NCBI GenBank assembly: GCA_035353175.1
Contig: DAOPZC010000026.1
Coordinates: 1-56,857 of the forward strand
Reading direction: 5' to 3'
DNA length: 56,857 nt
Source: DAOPZC01 sp035353175
Lineage (GTDB): Bacteria; Verrucomicrobiota; Kiritimatiellia; RFP12; UBA1067
Below are positions 1 to 9,573 of this stretch, one piece after another. A program made the translations under genes and the position numbers. The notes under the pieces were generated by a model. That model was not told the DNA's origin, ran no database searches, and saw only the letters and a list, made by a program, of their open reading frames with translations. The first letter of the stretch is position 1. Each line of letters begins with the position of its first letter.

Positions 1-2
1 GC

Positions 3-1067
3 GCGCTGGCCCGCGACGCCGGCGAGGACGTGGGGACGTACGCGATCAAGCAGGGCACGCTCGCGCTGAGCGGCAACTACGACCTGACCTACACGCCCGC
101 GAATCTGGAGATCGCCCCGAAGGCGCTGACGGTCGGCGGGACGTTCACGGTGGCGAACAAGCCTTACGACGGCACGACGGCGGCGACGATCAGCGTCAAC
201 GGGCTGACCCTGCTGACGCCGGTCGGTGGCGACGACGTCAAACTGAACGCCGTGGCGGTCTTCGACAGTGTGGCCGTCGGCAGCGGTAAGACGGTGAGCC
301 TCTCCGCTGCGACCATGCTGAGCGGCGCGGACGCCGGCAACTACACGCTCTCGCTCGTCGGCGCGCCGACCACAACGGCGGACATCCTCTTCCCCGCAGT
401 TAGCGCTTCGCATGAGTGTGATGGTTATCGTTCACCTTCGTCCGGTATTGCGGTCTCGTGTAGTTTCACGTTCCCGGCGGGAGAAACGTTAACGTCCCTT
501 GTGTGGCGTCCGATACTTCCGTCAGGATGGACACTCCTTGCTGCTTCCGGTGACGGTGCACCAACACTCGCCGGTGATGGATCGAGTATCGTGTTCGCTG
601 GTCCCTTTACGCAAGCCCCTGTCATGTTTTCCTACACGATGGCCGTGCCCGGCAATCAAGCTGTGAAGAACTATTTGGCGGCTGACGTTGAATTCGGGCT
701 TGCCAGTATGTCGGGCGGTTCGCTTATTGCCGAGAATCTTCCGGGACGGCTGTTGCTGAAGCGTTATCACAGTGCCGATTACCAGGCGCCGTTCTGGGTC
801 ATCGATGTATACGAGGCGAACAAATTAATGAGCTTATCTCGCGCGCCGGGCTATACGTTCAGTGCGCAGGCGCTCGATAACTTTGTGGGAACCGCCACTC
901 CTGACAATGAAAATGTCGTCGATGGCCGGCACAGCGCCGACACGGATGTTCCTCTCTGGAAAATTGACACTACAGAAGCAAACCGTGTTCTTTACTACTA
1001 CCGTTCTGGCGGGTATCACGTATCCGAAACAGTACAAACTCCGGATGGTTATGCTCCTGGGTTGTAA
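3..1067 (+). CDS. Secreted YDG/MBG-domain protein, C-terminal part (5' end outside window)
   Basis: The reading frame is open from the first codon at position 3, so the gene begins before the window. The first ~120 residues form a YDG/MBG-type repeat (PKALTVGG, then KPYDGTTAA and a GNYTLSLVG end), a beta-sandwich module common in very large bacterial surface proteins. A second module follows (from HECDGYRSP to SYTMAVP) that recurs in the next gene. The C-terminus holds two copies of a short motif, HSADYQAPFWVIDVYEAN and HSADTDVPLWKIDTTEAN, each followed by a tyrosine-rich stretch, and ends in DGYAPGL. That pattern resembles dockerin-like or calcium-binding C-terminal tails of PVC exoproteins. 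It is probably exported and anchored or assembled through this tail. The partner is unknown; domain calls are by eye. Confidence 0.75.
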   Translation, partial: ALARDAGEDVGTYAIKQGTLALSGNYDLTYTPANLEIAPKALTVGGTFTVANKPYDGTTAATISVNGLTLLTPVGGDDVKLNAVAVFDSVAVGSGKTVSLSAATMLSGADAGNYTLSLVGAPTTTADILFPAVSASHECDGYRSPSSGIAVSCSFTFPAGETLTSLVWRPILPSGWTLLAASGDGAPTLAGDGSSIVFAGPFTQAPVMFSYTMAVPGNQAVKNYLAADVEFGLASMSGGSLIAENLPGRLLLKRYHSADYQAPFWVIDVYEANKLMSLSRAPGYTFSAQALDNFVGTATPDNENVVDGRHSADTDVPLWKIDTTEANRVLYYYRSGGYHVSETVQTPDGYAPGL

Positions 1068-1089
1068 GGATGAGTTTGAAGGTGGTTCT

Positions 1090-2109
1090 ATGAGATCATT
1101 GAATAGAAAATTCCTGAAGGCTTTCGTCGTCACAGCAGTCTTGCTGTTGTTCGCCTGTACTTCTCGCGCACAGGTCGCGACCCATTCGTGTGCCGGTTAC
1201 CTCTCGCCTGGAACCAACACCATTGTGTCGCAGTTCGTGTATCCCGAAACCAGTTTTCTGGGCGCTTTGGCCTGGTTCCCTGTTATGCCGGACGGGTGGT
1301 TGATCGGAAAAGCGAGTGGCGACGGCGGACCTTTGGTTTCGCCTGACAAAAAATCGATTCTATTCACGGCATTTGATTTGCCGACTCCCTTGAATTTCAC
1401 ATACACAATCGTTGTTCCGGCTAATTTCACGACGGATGTTCTGTTTCGTGCGCAAGCCGAGTATTACCTTGATTTTCAGCCGCTGGCTTCTTATGTCTGG
1501 GCGACACCCGACCCTCTGGTGCTGGACAATCTGAACAAGACGCTCCAGATTGTGTCGCCGTACGGCACGGGAACACCGGCCGTGGGTGTTTACACGAATT
1601 TGGTCGGCACCGTCTTGTCGCTCAGTATGACGCCGACCGGCAGCTCCGGTCCGACGCAGTATGTGTGCACGGGATGGAGCATGACCGGTCAGGAGCCGGC
1701 CAGCGGCACGGGCAACTCTTTTCAAATGACGGTCACGGACAACGCCGTGCTCACGTGGAACTGGTCACAGTCCAATATTGCGCCCTCGATCACGAACGAC
1801 GTGTGGATCGTGGGTTACCGGACGCCTCAGTTCAAGCCGCTGGCGAACAAGGTTACGGAAGAGACCCTGATTGCGCAGGCTCGTGACCCGGACGCAGGCG
1901 ACACGTTGACGCTGACATCGGTGAACACGAACGGATTGAAGGGCGTGCTTGTCGGTTCAGGCGGCATACTGACTTACACGCCACCAAAGCAGACGGATTC
2001 GATCATCGATGTCTTCACCTACACGGTGACCGACAGCAAGGGGGCTTCGGCTGTGGGAACTGTTAAAGTGCGGGTCACGTACGGCGGTACGATGATACGT
2101 GCATTTTAA
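1090..2109 (+). CDS. Secreted protein with shared beta-module and cadherin/Ig-like C-terminal domain
   Basis: 339 residues. The ATG at 1090 was chosen because it is preceded by AAGGTGG and opens a signal peptide (MRSLNRKFLK, a hydrophobic stretch to LLLFACTSRA). The in-frame extension to 862 overlaps the previous gene and is probably not translated. LFAC could be a lipobox, but cleavage after SRA is equally plausible. After the signal comes the module THSCAGYLSP...ASGDGGP...FTYTIVVP, which aligns with the second module of the upstream gene. The middle has no recognised fold. The C-terminal ~100 residues (DPDAGDTLTLTSV, then TYTVTDSKGASAVGTVKV) look like a cadherin-like or bacterial Ig-like domain. 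It lies 22 bp after its neighbour and is likely co-transcribed. A role in the cell envelope or adhesion is inference. Confidence 0.7.
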   Translation: MRSLNRKFLKAFVVTAVLLLFACTSRAQVATHSCAGYLSPGTNTIVSQFVYPETSFLGALAWFPVMPDGWLIGKASGDGGPLVSPDKKSILFTAFDLPTPLNFTYTIVVPANFTTDVLFRAQAEYYLDFQPLASYVWATPDPLVLDNLNKTLQIVSPYGTGTPAVGVYTNLVGTVLSLSMTPTGSSGPTQYVCTGWSMTGQEPASGTGNSFQMTVTDNAVLTWNWSQSNIAPSITNDVWIVGYRTPQFKPLANKVTEETLIAQARDPDAGDTLTLTSVNTNGLKGVLVGSGGILTYTPPKQTDSIIDVFTYTVTDSKGASAVGTVKVRVTYGGTMIRAF

Positions 2110-2185
2110 CGGAACAGGAATATGCTTTTGTTTGAAGGGGTAGACCGGTTCGGGTGCGCTGAATAGCTGAAGGATAAAACGGGAT

Positions 2186-4858
2186 ATGAAAACGGCTCTT
2201 CGGCTAGCAAAGGTGATCGTCGGAGTCTATCTTGCAGTTGGGATCGGATGGATCCTGATTCTCGATTGGCTCGCTTTTCCTGAAGCGCCCTGGTGGTTTC
2301 AAACAGCCAAGGGCATCCTTTATCTCGTCGTGACCGCACCTCTCCTTTTCTGGTTTGCACGGCGGATCGGTCTCCGGCTAAGTGACGAGGCAGCATGCTA
2401 TTATTCGGCCTTTGAGTCCGATCCCACCCCGATCATTGTTGCTGATCACTCGCTGCAGATTGTGGACATGAATCCGGCAGCACGACTCTTTTACTCAGCA
2501 GCGACGGATTTCGGAAAAGGCGCGATGTTGACCGATTTTTGGCCAAGAGAAGCGCGCACGGAGGCTACCGCACGTCTTCGTTCCGATTTGCTTTCGGACG
2601 GCCGCTTTGAGACCAGGCATGTTCTTGCGAACGGCCAGACGAAAGAGGTGATGCTGACGATCAGATGGCTCCATGCTAAGGGGGGGGCGTTGCTCCTCAT
2701 GTGCGTTCAGGATCTGACGGGTTGGCATGCGAGTGAGAGTCAGATCAGAACGCTCGCCAACATCCATGCCGGGCTGGTGTCTGCGAACCGTGCCATCATG
2801 AAGGTTCAAGATGTTTCGACGATGCTGGAGCAGTGTTGCCGGATCGCCGTGGACAACGGCGGGTTCCAGTTGGCTTGGATCGGGCTGGAGGATCGCGAGA
2901 CCAACAGTCTTCAGATTTCGGCGAGTGTCGGGGAATCGCATGGTTTTGCCGAGAAAATCGCCATGCGGTTCAATGAGCTGTGCGTCGGAGAATGCGAGTT
3001 GTGCAAGACGTTGAGGGACGGCCATCCGATGACGTGCACGTTTAATGCTGATTGGCCATGTTGCAATTCCTGTAAGACGGCGGCGGCTCAGATGGGTTTT
3101 CGCGCGGTTGCGGTATTCCCTCTGAGGCTTCAGGAAAAGAAATGTCATGGCGTGTTCATGCTTTATGCCAACGATCCCCAGACGTTCAGCCATGATCAGA
3201 CGTCGCTGCTCAAGGAGTTGTCAATAAATATCGCGTTTGCACTTGATTGTCGGGAAGAGACACGGCTGCGGGCAGAGGCCCAGCGTGCTTTACGGAAAAG
3301 CGAAGAGCGTTTCTGGCAGTTTTTGCATAAGGTGCCGGAGGCGGTGGTGATGCTGAAGGAGGGACGGGTTTCCTTTATGAGCGATGTTGCGGTTGCTCTG
3401 ATCGGGGCACCCTCCGTCGAGTCCGTGATCGGAAAAGATATTATCGAGATGGTCCATCCGCTTTCGCGTGAAGCGGCAAAAAAACGGCTGCACGCGGTAT
3501 GCCATGAAAAGCAGATTGTTAAAATGGCTGAAACCGAGTGGTTGAGATTCGATGGCGCGCCTGTGAGTTGTGAGGTGTCCTGCTTGCCGTTCAATTTCAA
3601 TGACAAAGACGGTGCGATTGTGTTTGTCCGGGATGTGTCGACAAGGAACCGTGTTCAGGAACAGCTTCGCCAAGAGCAACGCGCGGAAGCCTTGGGACGA
3701 CTTGCAGGCGGAGTGGCGCATGACTTTAACAATCTGCTGCAGGTGATCAACGGGGCTTCCGAACTGGCTTATGATGCCATGAACATCAACCATCCTTCGA
3801 GGGAGTTGATCGAGAAAATCCGTGGAGCGGGGAAGAAAGCAGCTCTGTTGGTTGAGCGGTTGCTGATCATCGGTAACCGCCACAGGCTGTATAAGGCGCC
3901 CCTGGACATCACCGCGTTGATAAACGAATCACTTTACCGGTTTGAACAAAGTCTGAACGCGAAAATCCAAATAGATTGCATGCTGTCGAAGAACGCATTG
4001 CACGTGAATGGCGATCGGAGTACTTTGAAACAGTTATTCGAAAATTTGTGTTCGAACGCCTGCAGTGCGATGCAAGATCGGGGTGTGTTGACGATCGCGA
4101 CGGAAGAAGTTGTGCTGGATGAGACTTCCAGTATCCTGAACGCGAGGGCGAAGCCTGGACGCTATGTGGTTCTTCAGGTTTCGGACACAGGCCCTTGTAT
4201 TCCGAAAGAGATGCTTGACCATATTTTTGACCCTTTTTTCACCACGAAAGGCGATCAGAGAGGCGAGGGCCTTGGACTTGCTATTGTCAGCAGCATCGTC
4301 ATGCAGCATAACGGTTTCATCCGGGTTGAAAGTGCATCTGGGGATGGGACGACCTTCAAAATCTATTTGCCTGCGGCTCAGAAACACGCAGAAACGCATG
4401 AGGAGGCCATCGTCGCCAGTGGAATTCGGGGGAGGGGCGAGACGATCCTCGTGGCAGAAGACGACGCAATGGTCCGTGCCTTGACTTCGCGTATTCTCCG
4501 CTTGGCCGGATATACGGTGTTGGAGGCGAGCGACGGCCAAGAAGCCGTCGAGGTTTTCCAAGCTGATGAAAAGAAGGTGGACGGCGTGATTCTTGATGTC
4601 ATTATGCCAAGGATGGACGGTTTTGAGGCCCATGAACGACTTATGGCTTTGGCGCCAAAAACGCCGATTATCTTTGTCAGCGCGTTCAGCGAAGGTGCTT
4701 TAAATGCGAAGTGCGCTCTAATCGACGGAGTTAATCTGGTGCAGAAGCCGTATGATCGCCAAGTTCTGTTAGGGGTGCTTCGGAATGTTCTCGATAAGTC
4801 CGTTCTCACGACCTCTCCGAGCGGAAAACGAGAGGAGAAGCGAACCGTTTCGGTTTGA
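2186..4858 (+). CDS. Hybrid sensor histidine kinase/response regulator (PAS-GAF-PAS-HisKA-HATPase-REC)
   Basis: 890 residues. Two N-terminal membrane helices (about 10-30 and 42-58) are followed by a PAS domain (~72-180), a GAF domain (~190-345), a second PAS (~372-490) and the kinase core. The H-box GGVAHDFNNL puts the phosphorylated histidine at H512. The N-box (NLCSNACSAM, ~620), G1 (DTGPCIPKE) and G2 (GEGLGLAI) boxes are present. The receiver domain has the EDD acidic pocket and its phosphoacceptor is D804 (VILDVIMPRMDG). The kinase type is the HDFNN group common in multi-sensor hybrids. The GAF domain carries an unusual cluster of seven cysteines (C266, C270, C273, C284, C292, C293, C296) that could bind a metal or Fe-S centre. 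No cognate output protein is adjacent. Base composition of 1-4.9 kb looks less GC-rich than what follows. Confidence 0.92.
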   Translation: MKTALRLAKVIVGVYLAVGIGWILILDWLAFPEAPWWFQTAKGILYLVVTAPLLFWFARRIGLRLSDEAACYYSAFESDPTPIIVADHSLQIVDMNPAARLFYSAATDFGKGAMLTDFWPREARTEATARLRSDLLSDGRFETRHVLANGQTKEVMLTIRWLHAKGGALLLMCVQDLTGWHASESQIRTLANIHAGLVSANRAIMKVQDVSTMLEQCCRIAVDNGGFQLAWIGLEDRETNSLQISASVGESHGFAEKIAMRFNELCVGECELCKTLRDGHPMTCTFNADWPCCNSCKTAAAQMGFRAVAVFPLRLQEKKCHGVFMLYANDPQTFSHDQTSLLKELSINIAFALDCREETRLRAEAQRALRKSEERFWQFLHKVPEAVVMLKEGRVSFMSDVAVALIGAPSVESVIGKDIIEMVHPLSREAAKKRLHAVCHEKQIVKMAETEWLRFDGAPVSCEVSCLPFNFNDKDGAIVFVRDVSTRNRVQEQLRQEQRAEALGRLAGGVAHDFNNLLQVINGASELAYDAMNINHPSRELIEKIRGAGKKAALLVERLLIIGNRHRLYKAPLDITALINESLYRFEQSLNAKIQIDCMLSKNALHVNGDRSTLKQLFENLCSNACSAMQDRGVLTIATEEVVLDETSSILNARAKPGRYVVLQVSDTGPCIPKEMLDHIFDPFFTTKGDQRGEGLGLAIVSSIVMQHNGFIRVESASGDGTTFKIYLPAAQKHAETHEEAIVASGIRGRGETILVAEDDAMVRALTSRILRLAGYTVLEASDGQEAVEVFQADEKKVDGVILDVIMPRMDGFEAHERLMALAPKTPIIFVSAFSEGALNAKCALIDGVNLVQKPYDRQVLLGVLRNVLDKSVLTTSPSGKREEKRTVSV

Positions 4859-4993
4859 GTCCTCGCGCGTATACTGTGACACTTCAGCAAAGAATATTTT
4901 TACCCGCTGTCGATTCTGCGGAAGATGTGTTAAATTTTGTATCGATTGTGATTTGTCTTGTAACGCGGACGTATAAGGTGACCGGAGCGGAAT

Positions 4994-6703
4994 ATGGCAC
5001 AGAAGAGCGGGGCGGCCGGATTGGTTTTGTTCGGCGCGGTCTTTCTTGCGATCGGCATCGGGGCCGGCATCTTATCCGGACGGACTCTGCGGCGTGCCGA
5101 GGCGATGCGTTCGTGGCGGGAAACTCCCGCGACGGTCCTGCAGTGCGACCTCGAGTCCCACCGCGGTTCGAAAGGCGGGACGACCTATTCCGTCAAGGCG
5201 GTGTATCAGTATGAGGCGGAAGGCCGTCGGTACACCTCGTCGCTCGTCTCGCTCCACGCTGGTGCGGACAACATCGGACGCTTCCACCAACGGGCCTATG
5301 CGGAGCTGAAGCGTTGCATGGCGGAGAAGAAACCCGCCGTGTGCTGGGTGAATCCGCAGAGTCCTGGCGAGGCCATCCTATACCGCGCGCCGCGCGCGGA
5401 AATGCTGATTTTCATGCAACTTTTCGCGCTGGCATTCGGCGGGGCCGGGCTGGCAGTCGTGTTGACCGGACTGTCCGGGCTCTTGCTGCGTCAGGACGCT
5501 GAGCCGCTTGCCGGACAGGGGCTGATCCGGATGCGCGGCGCCGCCGCGCATCGCGTGGCGGCCGCGCTCGCGCTGGCGTGGAACGGCTATATGGCTTGGT
5601 TTCTCTGGAAGACGTTCGCGGTCATGGCGCCGGACCCCTTGCCGTGGTACCTGTGGGGGTTGGGCGCGACGGGGGTGGTCCCGGCCGCCGCCGCCGGTTA
5701 TCTGGTCGGCCGGATCAGGAAATTCGGCGTCAGCGTTTTCGAGATGTCGCCGATGCCGGGCGTGTTGGGCGGCCCCGTTTCCGGCACCATCCGCATCCCC
5801 GCGAGGGTCGAGACCGAGACCGGGATCGACGTGGTCCTGCAGTGCGTCCACCAATACACTACCGGCAGCGGAAAGCACCGGAGCACCCATCGCGATGTGC
5901 TGTGGGAGGCGCCGCGCCATTTCGACGCCGGGCTCGCGTATGGCGACGAGACCATGCTGCCGATCCGCTTCGCGGTGCCGTACGACAAGCCGGCCACCAA
6001 TGCCGCAGGCGGCAGCGACGGCTATTATTGGCGGCTGAGCGCGAAGGCGTCCGCGCCCGGCATCGACTACAAGGCGGTGTTCGACGTGCCGGTCCGGCAC
6101 ACGCCGCAGAGCGTCCCGGAGTTTGTGCCGCCGCAGACGGTGGACGCGACGGCGGCGCTGGAGCCGGTGGAAGCGCCGCTGGCGCGTGAAGGCCTGCGGT
6201 TGGAGCTGCGCCCGGAAGGAGGCTTCGAATTGGTTTTCCCCGCGGGGCGTCCGCGTGCGGTGGCCGTGTCGCTGGCCGTCTGCATGTTCGTTTGCACCGC
6301 TGTGTGCGCGGTCCTGTGGACCCTCGCCCATGCGCCCCTGCTGCTGGCCGTTTGCGTGACGGCGTTTGACGCGTTTCTCGCGGTCACGCTGGTGGGGCAG
6401 GTCGCCTTGACGCGGGGGATCGAGGTGGCGCCGGCCCGGCGCGAGCTGGTGACGTGGTCACGGATGGCGGGTCTGCAACGTCGGGAACGCCGTTTCTCCT
6501 TCGACCGCGTGACGCAGGTCAGCAGCGAGCGGGCGGGACAGACGGGCAACACGATGCTGTACCGCGTGGTGCTGACGGTCGACGAGGGAATGCCCGTAAC
6601 GGTCGGTTCGGGATTGCGCATGTGGAACGACGCGGAAGACGTCGCGAAGCTGCTCCGGGCTTCGCTGGCGCCGGGGTTTGCATTGCACGGGCTGCGGGTC
6701 TGA
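4994..6703 (+). CDS. DUF3592 domain membrane protein
   Basis: 569 residues. The start ATG follows GGAGCGG. A first membrane helix (AGLVLFGAVFLAIGIGAGIL) precedes a DUF3592-type extracytoplasmic domain (RETPATVLQCDLES ... YEAEGRRYTSS ... VNPQSPGEAIL), then a helix (about residues 136-160), two more helices near 185-240, a second soluble beta domain, and a C-terminal helix pair (around 425-470) with a basic soluble tail. DUF3592 proteins have no established biochemical role. The 135-bp gap before the gene suggests its own promoter, and the 100-bp gap after it holds a small hairpin (CGGCAATTTTTGCCG near 6745) without a clear U-tract. Confidence 0.75.
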   Translation: MAQKSGAAGLVLFGAVFLAIGIGAGILSGRTLRRAEAMRSWRETPATVLQCDLESHRGSKGGTTYSVKAVYQYEAEGRRYTSSLVSLHAGADNIGRFHQRAYAELKRCMAEKKPAVCWVNPQSPGEAILYRAPRAEMLIFMQLFALAFGGAGLAVVLTGLSGLLLRQDAEPLAGQGLIRMRGAAAHRVAAALALAWNGYMAWFLWKTFAVMAPDPLPWYLWGLGATGVVPAAAAGYLVGRIRKFGVSVFEMSPMPGVLGGPVSGTIRIPARVETETGIDVVLQCVHQYTTGSGKHRSTHRDVLWEAPRHFDAGLAYGDETMLPIRFAVPYDKPATNAAGGSDGYYWRLSAKASAPGIDYKAVFDVPVRHTPQSVPEFVPPQTVDATAALEPVEAPLAREGLRLELRPEGGFELVFPAGRPRAVAVSLAVCMFVCTAVCAVLWTLAHAPLLLAVCVTAFDAFLAVTLVGQVALTRGIEVAPARRELVTWSRMAGLQRRERRFSFDRVTQVSSERAGQTGNTMLYRVVLTVDEGMPVTVGSGLRMWNDAEDVAKLLRASLAPGFALHGLRV

Positions 6704-6803
6704 TCGGGGCCGGGAGCTGCGACGGGGCAAAAACGAAAGGGGCGGCAATTTTTGCCGGGCTGATCCGTTGAACTAAAATTAAGGGTTTTTAAAGGACTGG
6801 AAA

Positions 6804-7592
6804 ATGGACGGTAAAAAAGTTTTGTGTGTTGGAATCGGGATGGCGGTGTGCGCGTTGGCCGGTGCCGGGCTTGAGCACGTGCGGCTGTGGCTGTTTGCGC
6901 CCGAAGCGCCTGCGCCGGCTGAGGAAGCGCCGGCGGCGGCCCCGGCCCGGCCCCGCGTGGTGACCGTGAAGGACGGCTCCGCGGCGCGCGACGCGGAGGC
7001 TCTGCGCAAGCGGGTGGCCGAACTCGAACAGGCGCTGGCCGCGCGTGCCACCGAACGCGTGCAGGAAACGCCGAAACCGCAGGAGGAGCAGGTCAATCCG
7101 GATCAGCCGAAGCGCCAATCCCGGGAGGCGCGCATGGAACAGCTGAAGAAAGAGGACCCGGTGCGGTATGCCGAGATGCAGAAGCGGTTCGAGGATTTCC
7201 GCCAGAGCATGGAGCAACGCGCGCAGGAGAAGTCCAGTTTTCTGGCGGCTGTGGACACGCAGGCCATGACGGACGAACAGCGTGCGAACCACGAGCAGCT
7301 GGTGGCTGCGGAAACCCGCATCAGCGAGCTGCGGACGCTGATGATGCAGGCCGAGGGGAACAGCGAAAACCGCGACAGCCTGCGTCAGGAGATGGGCGAG
7401 ACGATGGCGTCGCTGGGAGCCCTCTATGATTCGGAACGCCAGTATCTGCTGCAAGCCACCGCCCGCGCGGCCGGGTACGAGGGCGAAGAAGCGGCGACGT
7501 TCTCCGCGCACATCCAGACCATCATCCAGAACACGTCGATGGGACCCGGTTTCGGGTTCCATGGCGGACGCGGTCCGGGCGGAGGTCGGTAA
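6804..7592 (+). CDS. Envelope coiled-coil protein, unknown function
   Basis: 262 residues, preceded by AAGGA. An N-terminal hydrophobic segment (LCVGIGMAVCALAGAGL) acts as a signal anchor. An Ala/Pro-rich linker (APEAPAPAEEAPAAAPARP) leads to a strongly charged helical region rich in Glu, Gln, Arg and Lys (RDAEALRKRVAELEQALAAR and onwards) that should form a coiled coil up to about residue 190. The C-terminus ends in a glycine-rich tail (GFGFHGGRGPGGGR). I recognise no family. It is convergent with ychF (52 bp between stops). A periplasmic structural or chaperone-like role, as in Spy/CpxP-type proteins with helical charged bodies, is possible but unproven. Confidence 0.6.
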   Translation: MDGKKVLCVGIGMAVCALAGAGLEHVRLWLFAPEAPAPAEEAPAAAPARPRVVTVKDGSAARDAEALRKRVAELEQALAARATERVQETPKPQEEQVNPDQPKRQSREARMEQLKKEDPVRYAEMQKRFEDFRQSMEQRAQEKSSFLAAVDTQAMTDEQRANHEQLVAAETRISELRTLMMQAEGNSENRDSLRQEMGETMASLGALYDSERQYLLQATARAAGYEGEEAATFSAHIQTIIQNTSMGPGFGFHGGRGPGGGR

Positions 7593-7644
7593 GCGACGGG
7601 GGCGGGAGCGCCGCGCCGCCGAACTTCCCGGGGGCGCGTGATTC

Positions 7645-8745
<1,101 letters not shown>

Positions 8746-8779
8746 TTTTACGATCCTTTAGGTTCAAAAACGGGCGTAG

Positions 8780-9451
8780 TTATATCACATTCCGGGGGCG
8801 CGTTCCACTTTTTGCGCAGAGGTTGAATTCCATCTGGACCGCTCCCGTCTTTTCGGATCTGAATGCGCCGATGTCCGGGGTAGGGGCTGCCGGAGTCAGG
8901 CCTGAGCGGCTGGGTTGGGCCGCCGGCGATAGCCCGCCGGACTCCGGTTCCCCGGGACGTGGCGCATAGCCCGGATCCGCCGGGATGTCGGGGCGCTTCA
9001 ACGCCTCCATGGCCAGCATGTCGCAGCGCTCGTTCTGTTCATGCCCCGCGTGTCCCTTGACCCACTTGAAGGTGACGCGGTGACGTTCGCACAGGGTCAG
9101 CAGCCGTTCCCAAAGGTCCGCGTTGACGGCGCGTTCGCGCCTGGTGCGCCACCAGCCGTTCGCCCGCCACCGTTTGGCCCATGCGAGCTCCATGGTGTCG
9201 ACCACGTACCGGGAGTCGCTGATCAGCGTCACGTGTGACGGCATCGTCAGGGCTTCCAGCCCGGCGATGGCGGCAAAGATCTCCATCCGGTTGTTGGTGG
9301 TCAGCCGGAACCCGCCCGAGAGCTCTTTGACCTGGCTTCCGTAAACCACGATGACGCCGTATCCGCCGGCGCCGGGATTCGGTTCGCAGCCGCCGTCGGT
9401 GTAAATGGTGACTTCGGTCAACGGGGCTGTATCGGTTTGCTCCGGCGTCAT
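8780..9451 (-). CDS. rnhA: Ribonuclease HI with C-terminal extension
   Basis: 223 residues against about 155 for the usual enzyme. It removes RNA from RNA-DNA hybrids. The four catalytic acids are visible: D19 in YTDGG, E57 in NNRMEI, D79 in ISDSRYV and D144 in NERCD, with the conserved histidine in VKGHAGHEQN. The start has a good ribosome-binding site (AGGAG, six bases upstream). Residues 151-223 are a Pro/Gly/Ser-rich tail without recognisable domain (PDIPADPGYAPRPGEPES and on); it may be disordered. It is followed by ychF after 34 bp. Confidence 0.93.
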   Translation of the reverse strand: MTPEQTDTAPLTEVTIYTDGGCEPNPGAGGYGVIVVYGSQVKELSGGFRLTTNNRMEIFAAIAGLEALTMPSHVTLISDSRYVVDTMELAWAKRWRANGWWRTRRERAVNADLWERLLTLCERHRVTFKWVKGHAGHEQNERCDMLAMEALKRPDIPADPGYAPRPGEPESGGLSPAAQPSRSGLTPAAPTPDIGAFRSEKTGAVQMEFNLCAKSGTRPRNVI

Positions 9452-9490
9452 CGATTTCTCCTGGCCATGTCGTCTTTGGTCAATGGCGTT

Positions 9491-9519
9491 ACCTTAACCG
9501 CCGGGCCAGATGCTGTCAA
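9491..9519 (-). promoter_or_regulatory. Candidate sigma-70 promoter for rnhA-ychF
   Basis: Read on the minus strand, TTGACA (9519-9514) and TAAGGT (9496-9491) are separated by 17 bases and lie about 40 bp upstream of the rnhA start. The -35 box is perfect and the -10 box keeps the TA...T frame. The prediction rests on sequence alone. Confidence 0.45.
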
Positions 9520-9573
9520 CGCGTAACCGGATGCAATTCAACTTGGCTGAACCCCCACAGGGTGCTGCCGCCG

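Noticed and set aside
6740..6765. Small hairpin CGGCAATTTTTGCCG as a terminator
   Set aside because: The stem is only six pairs and no U-tract follows, so a rho-independent terminator cannot be supported.
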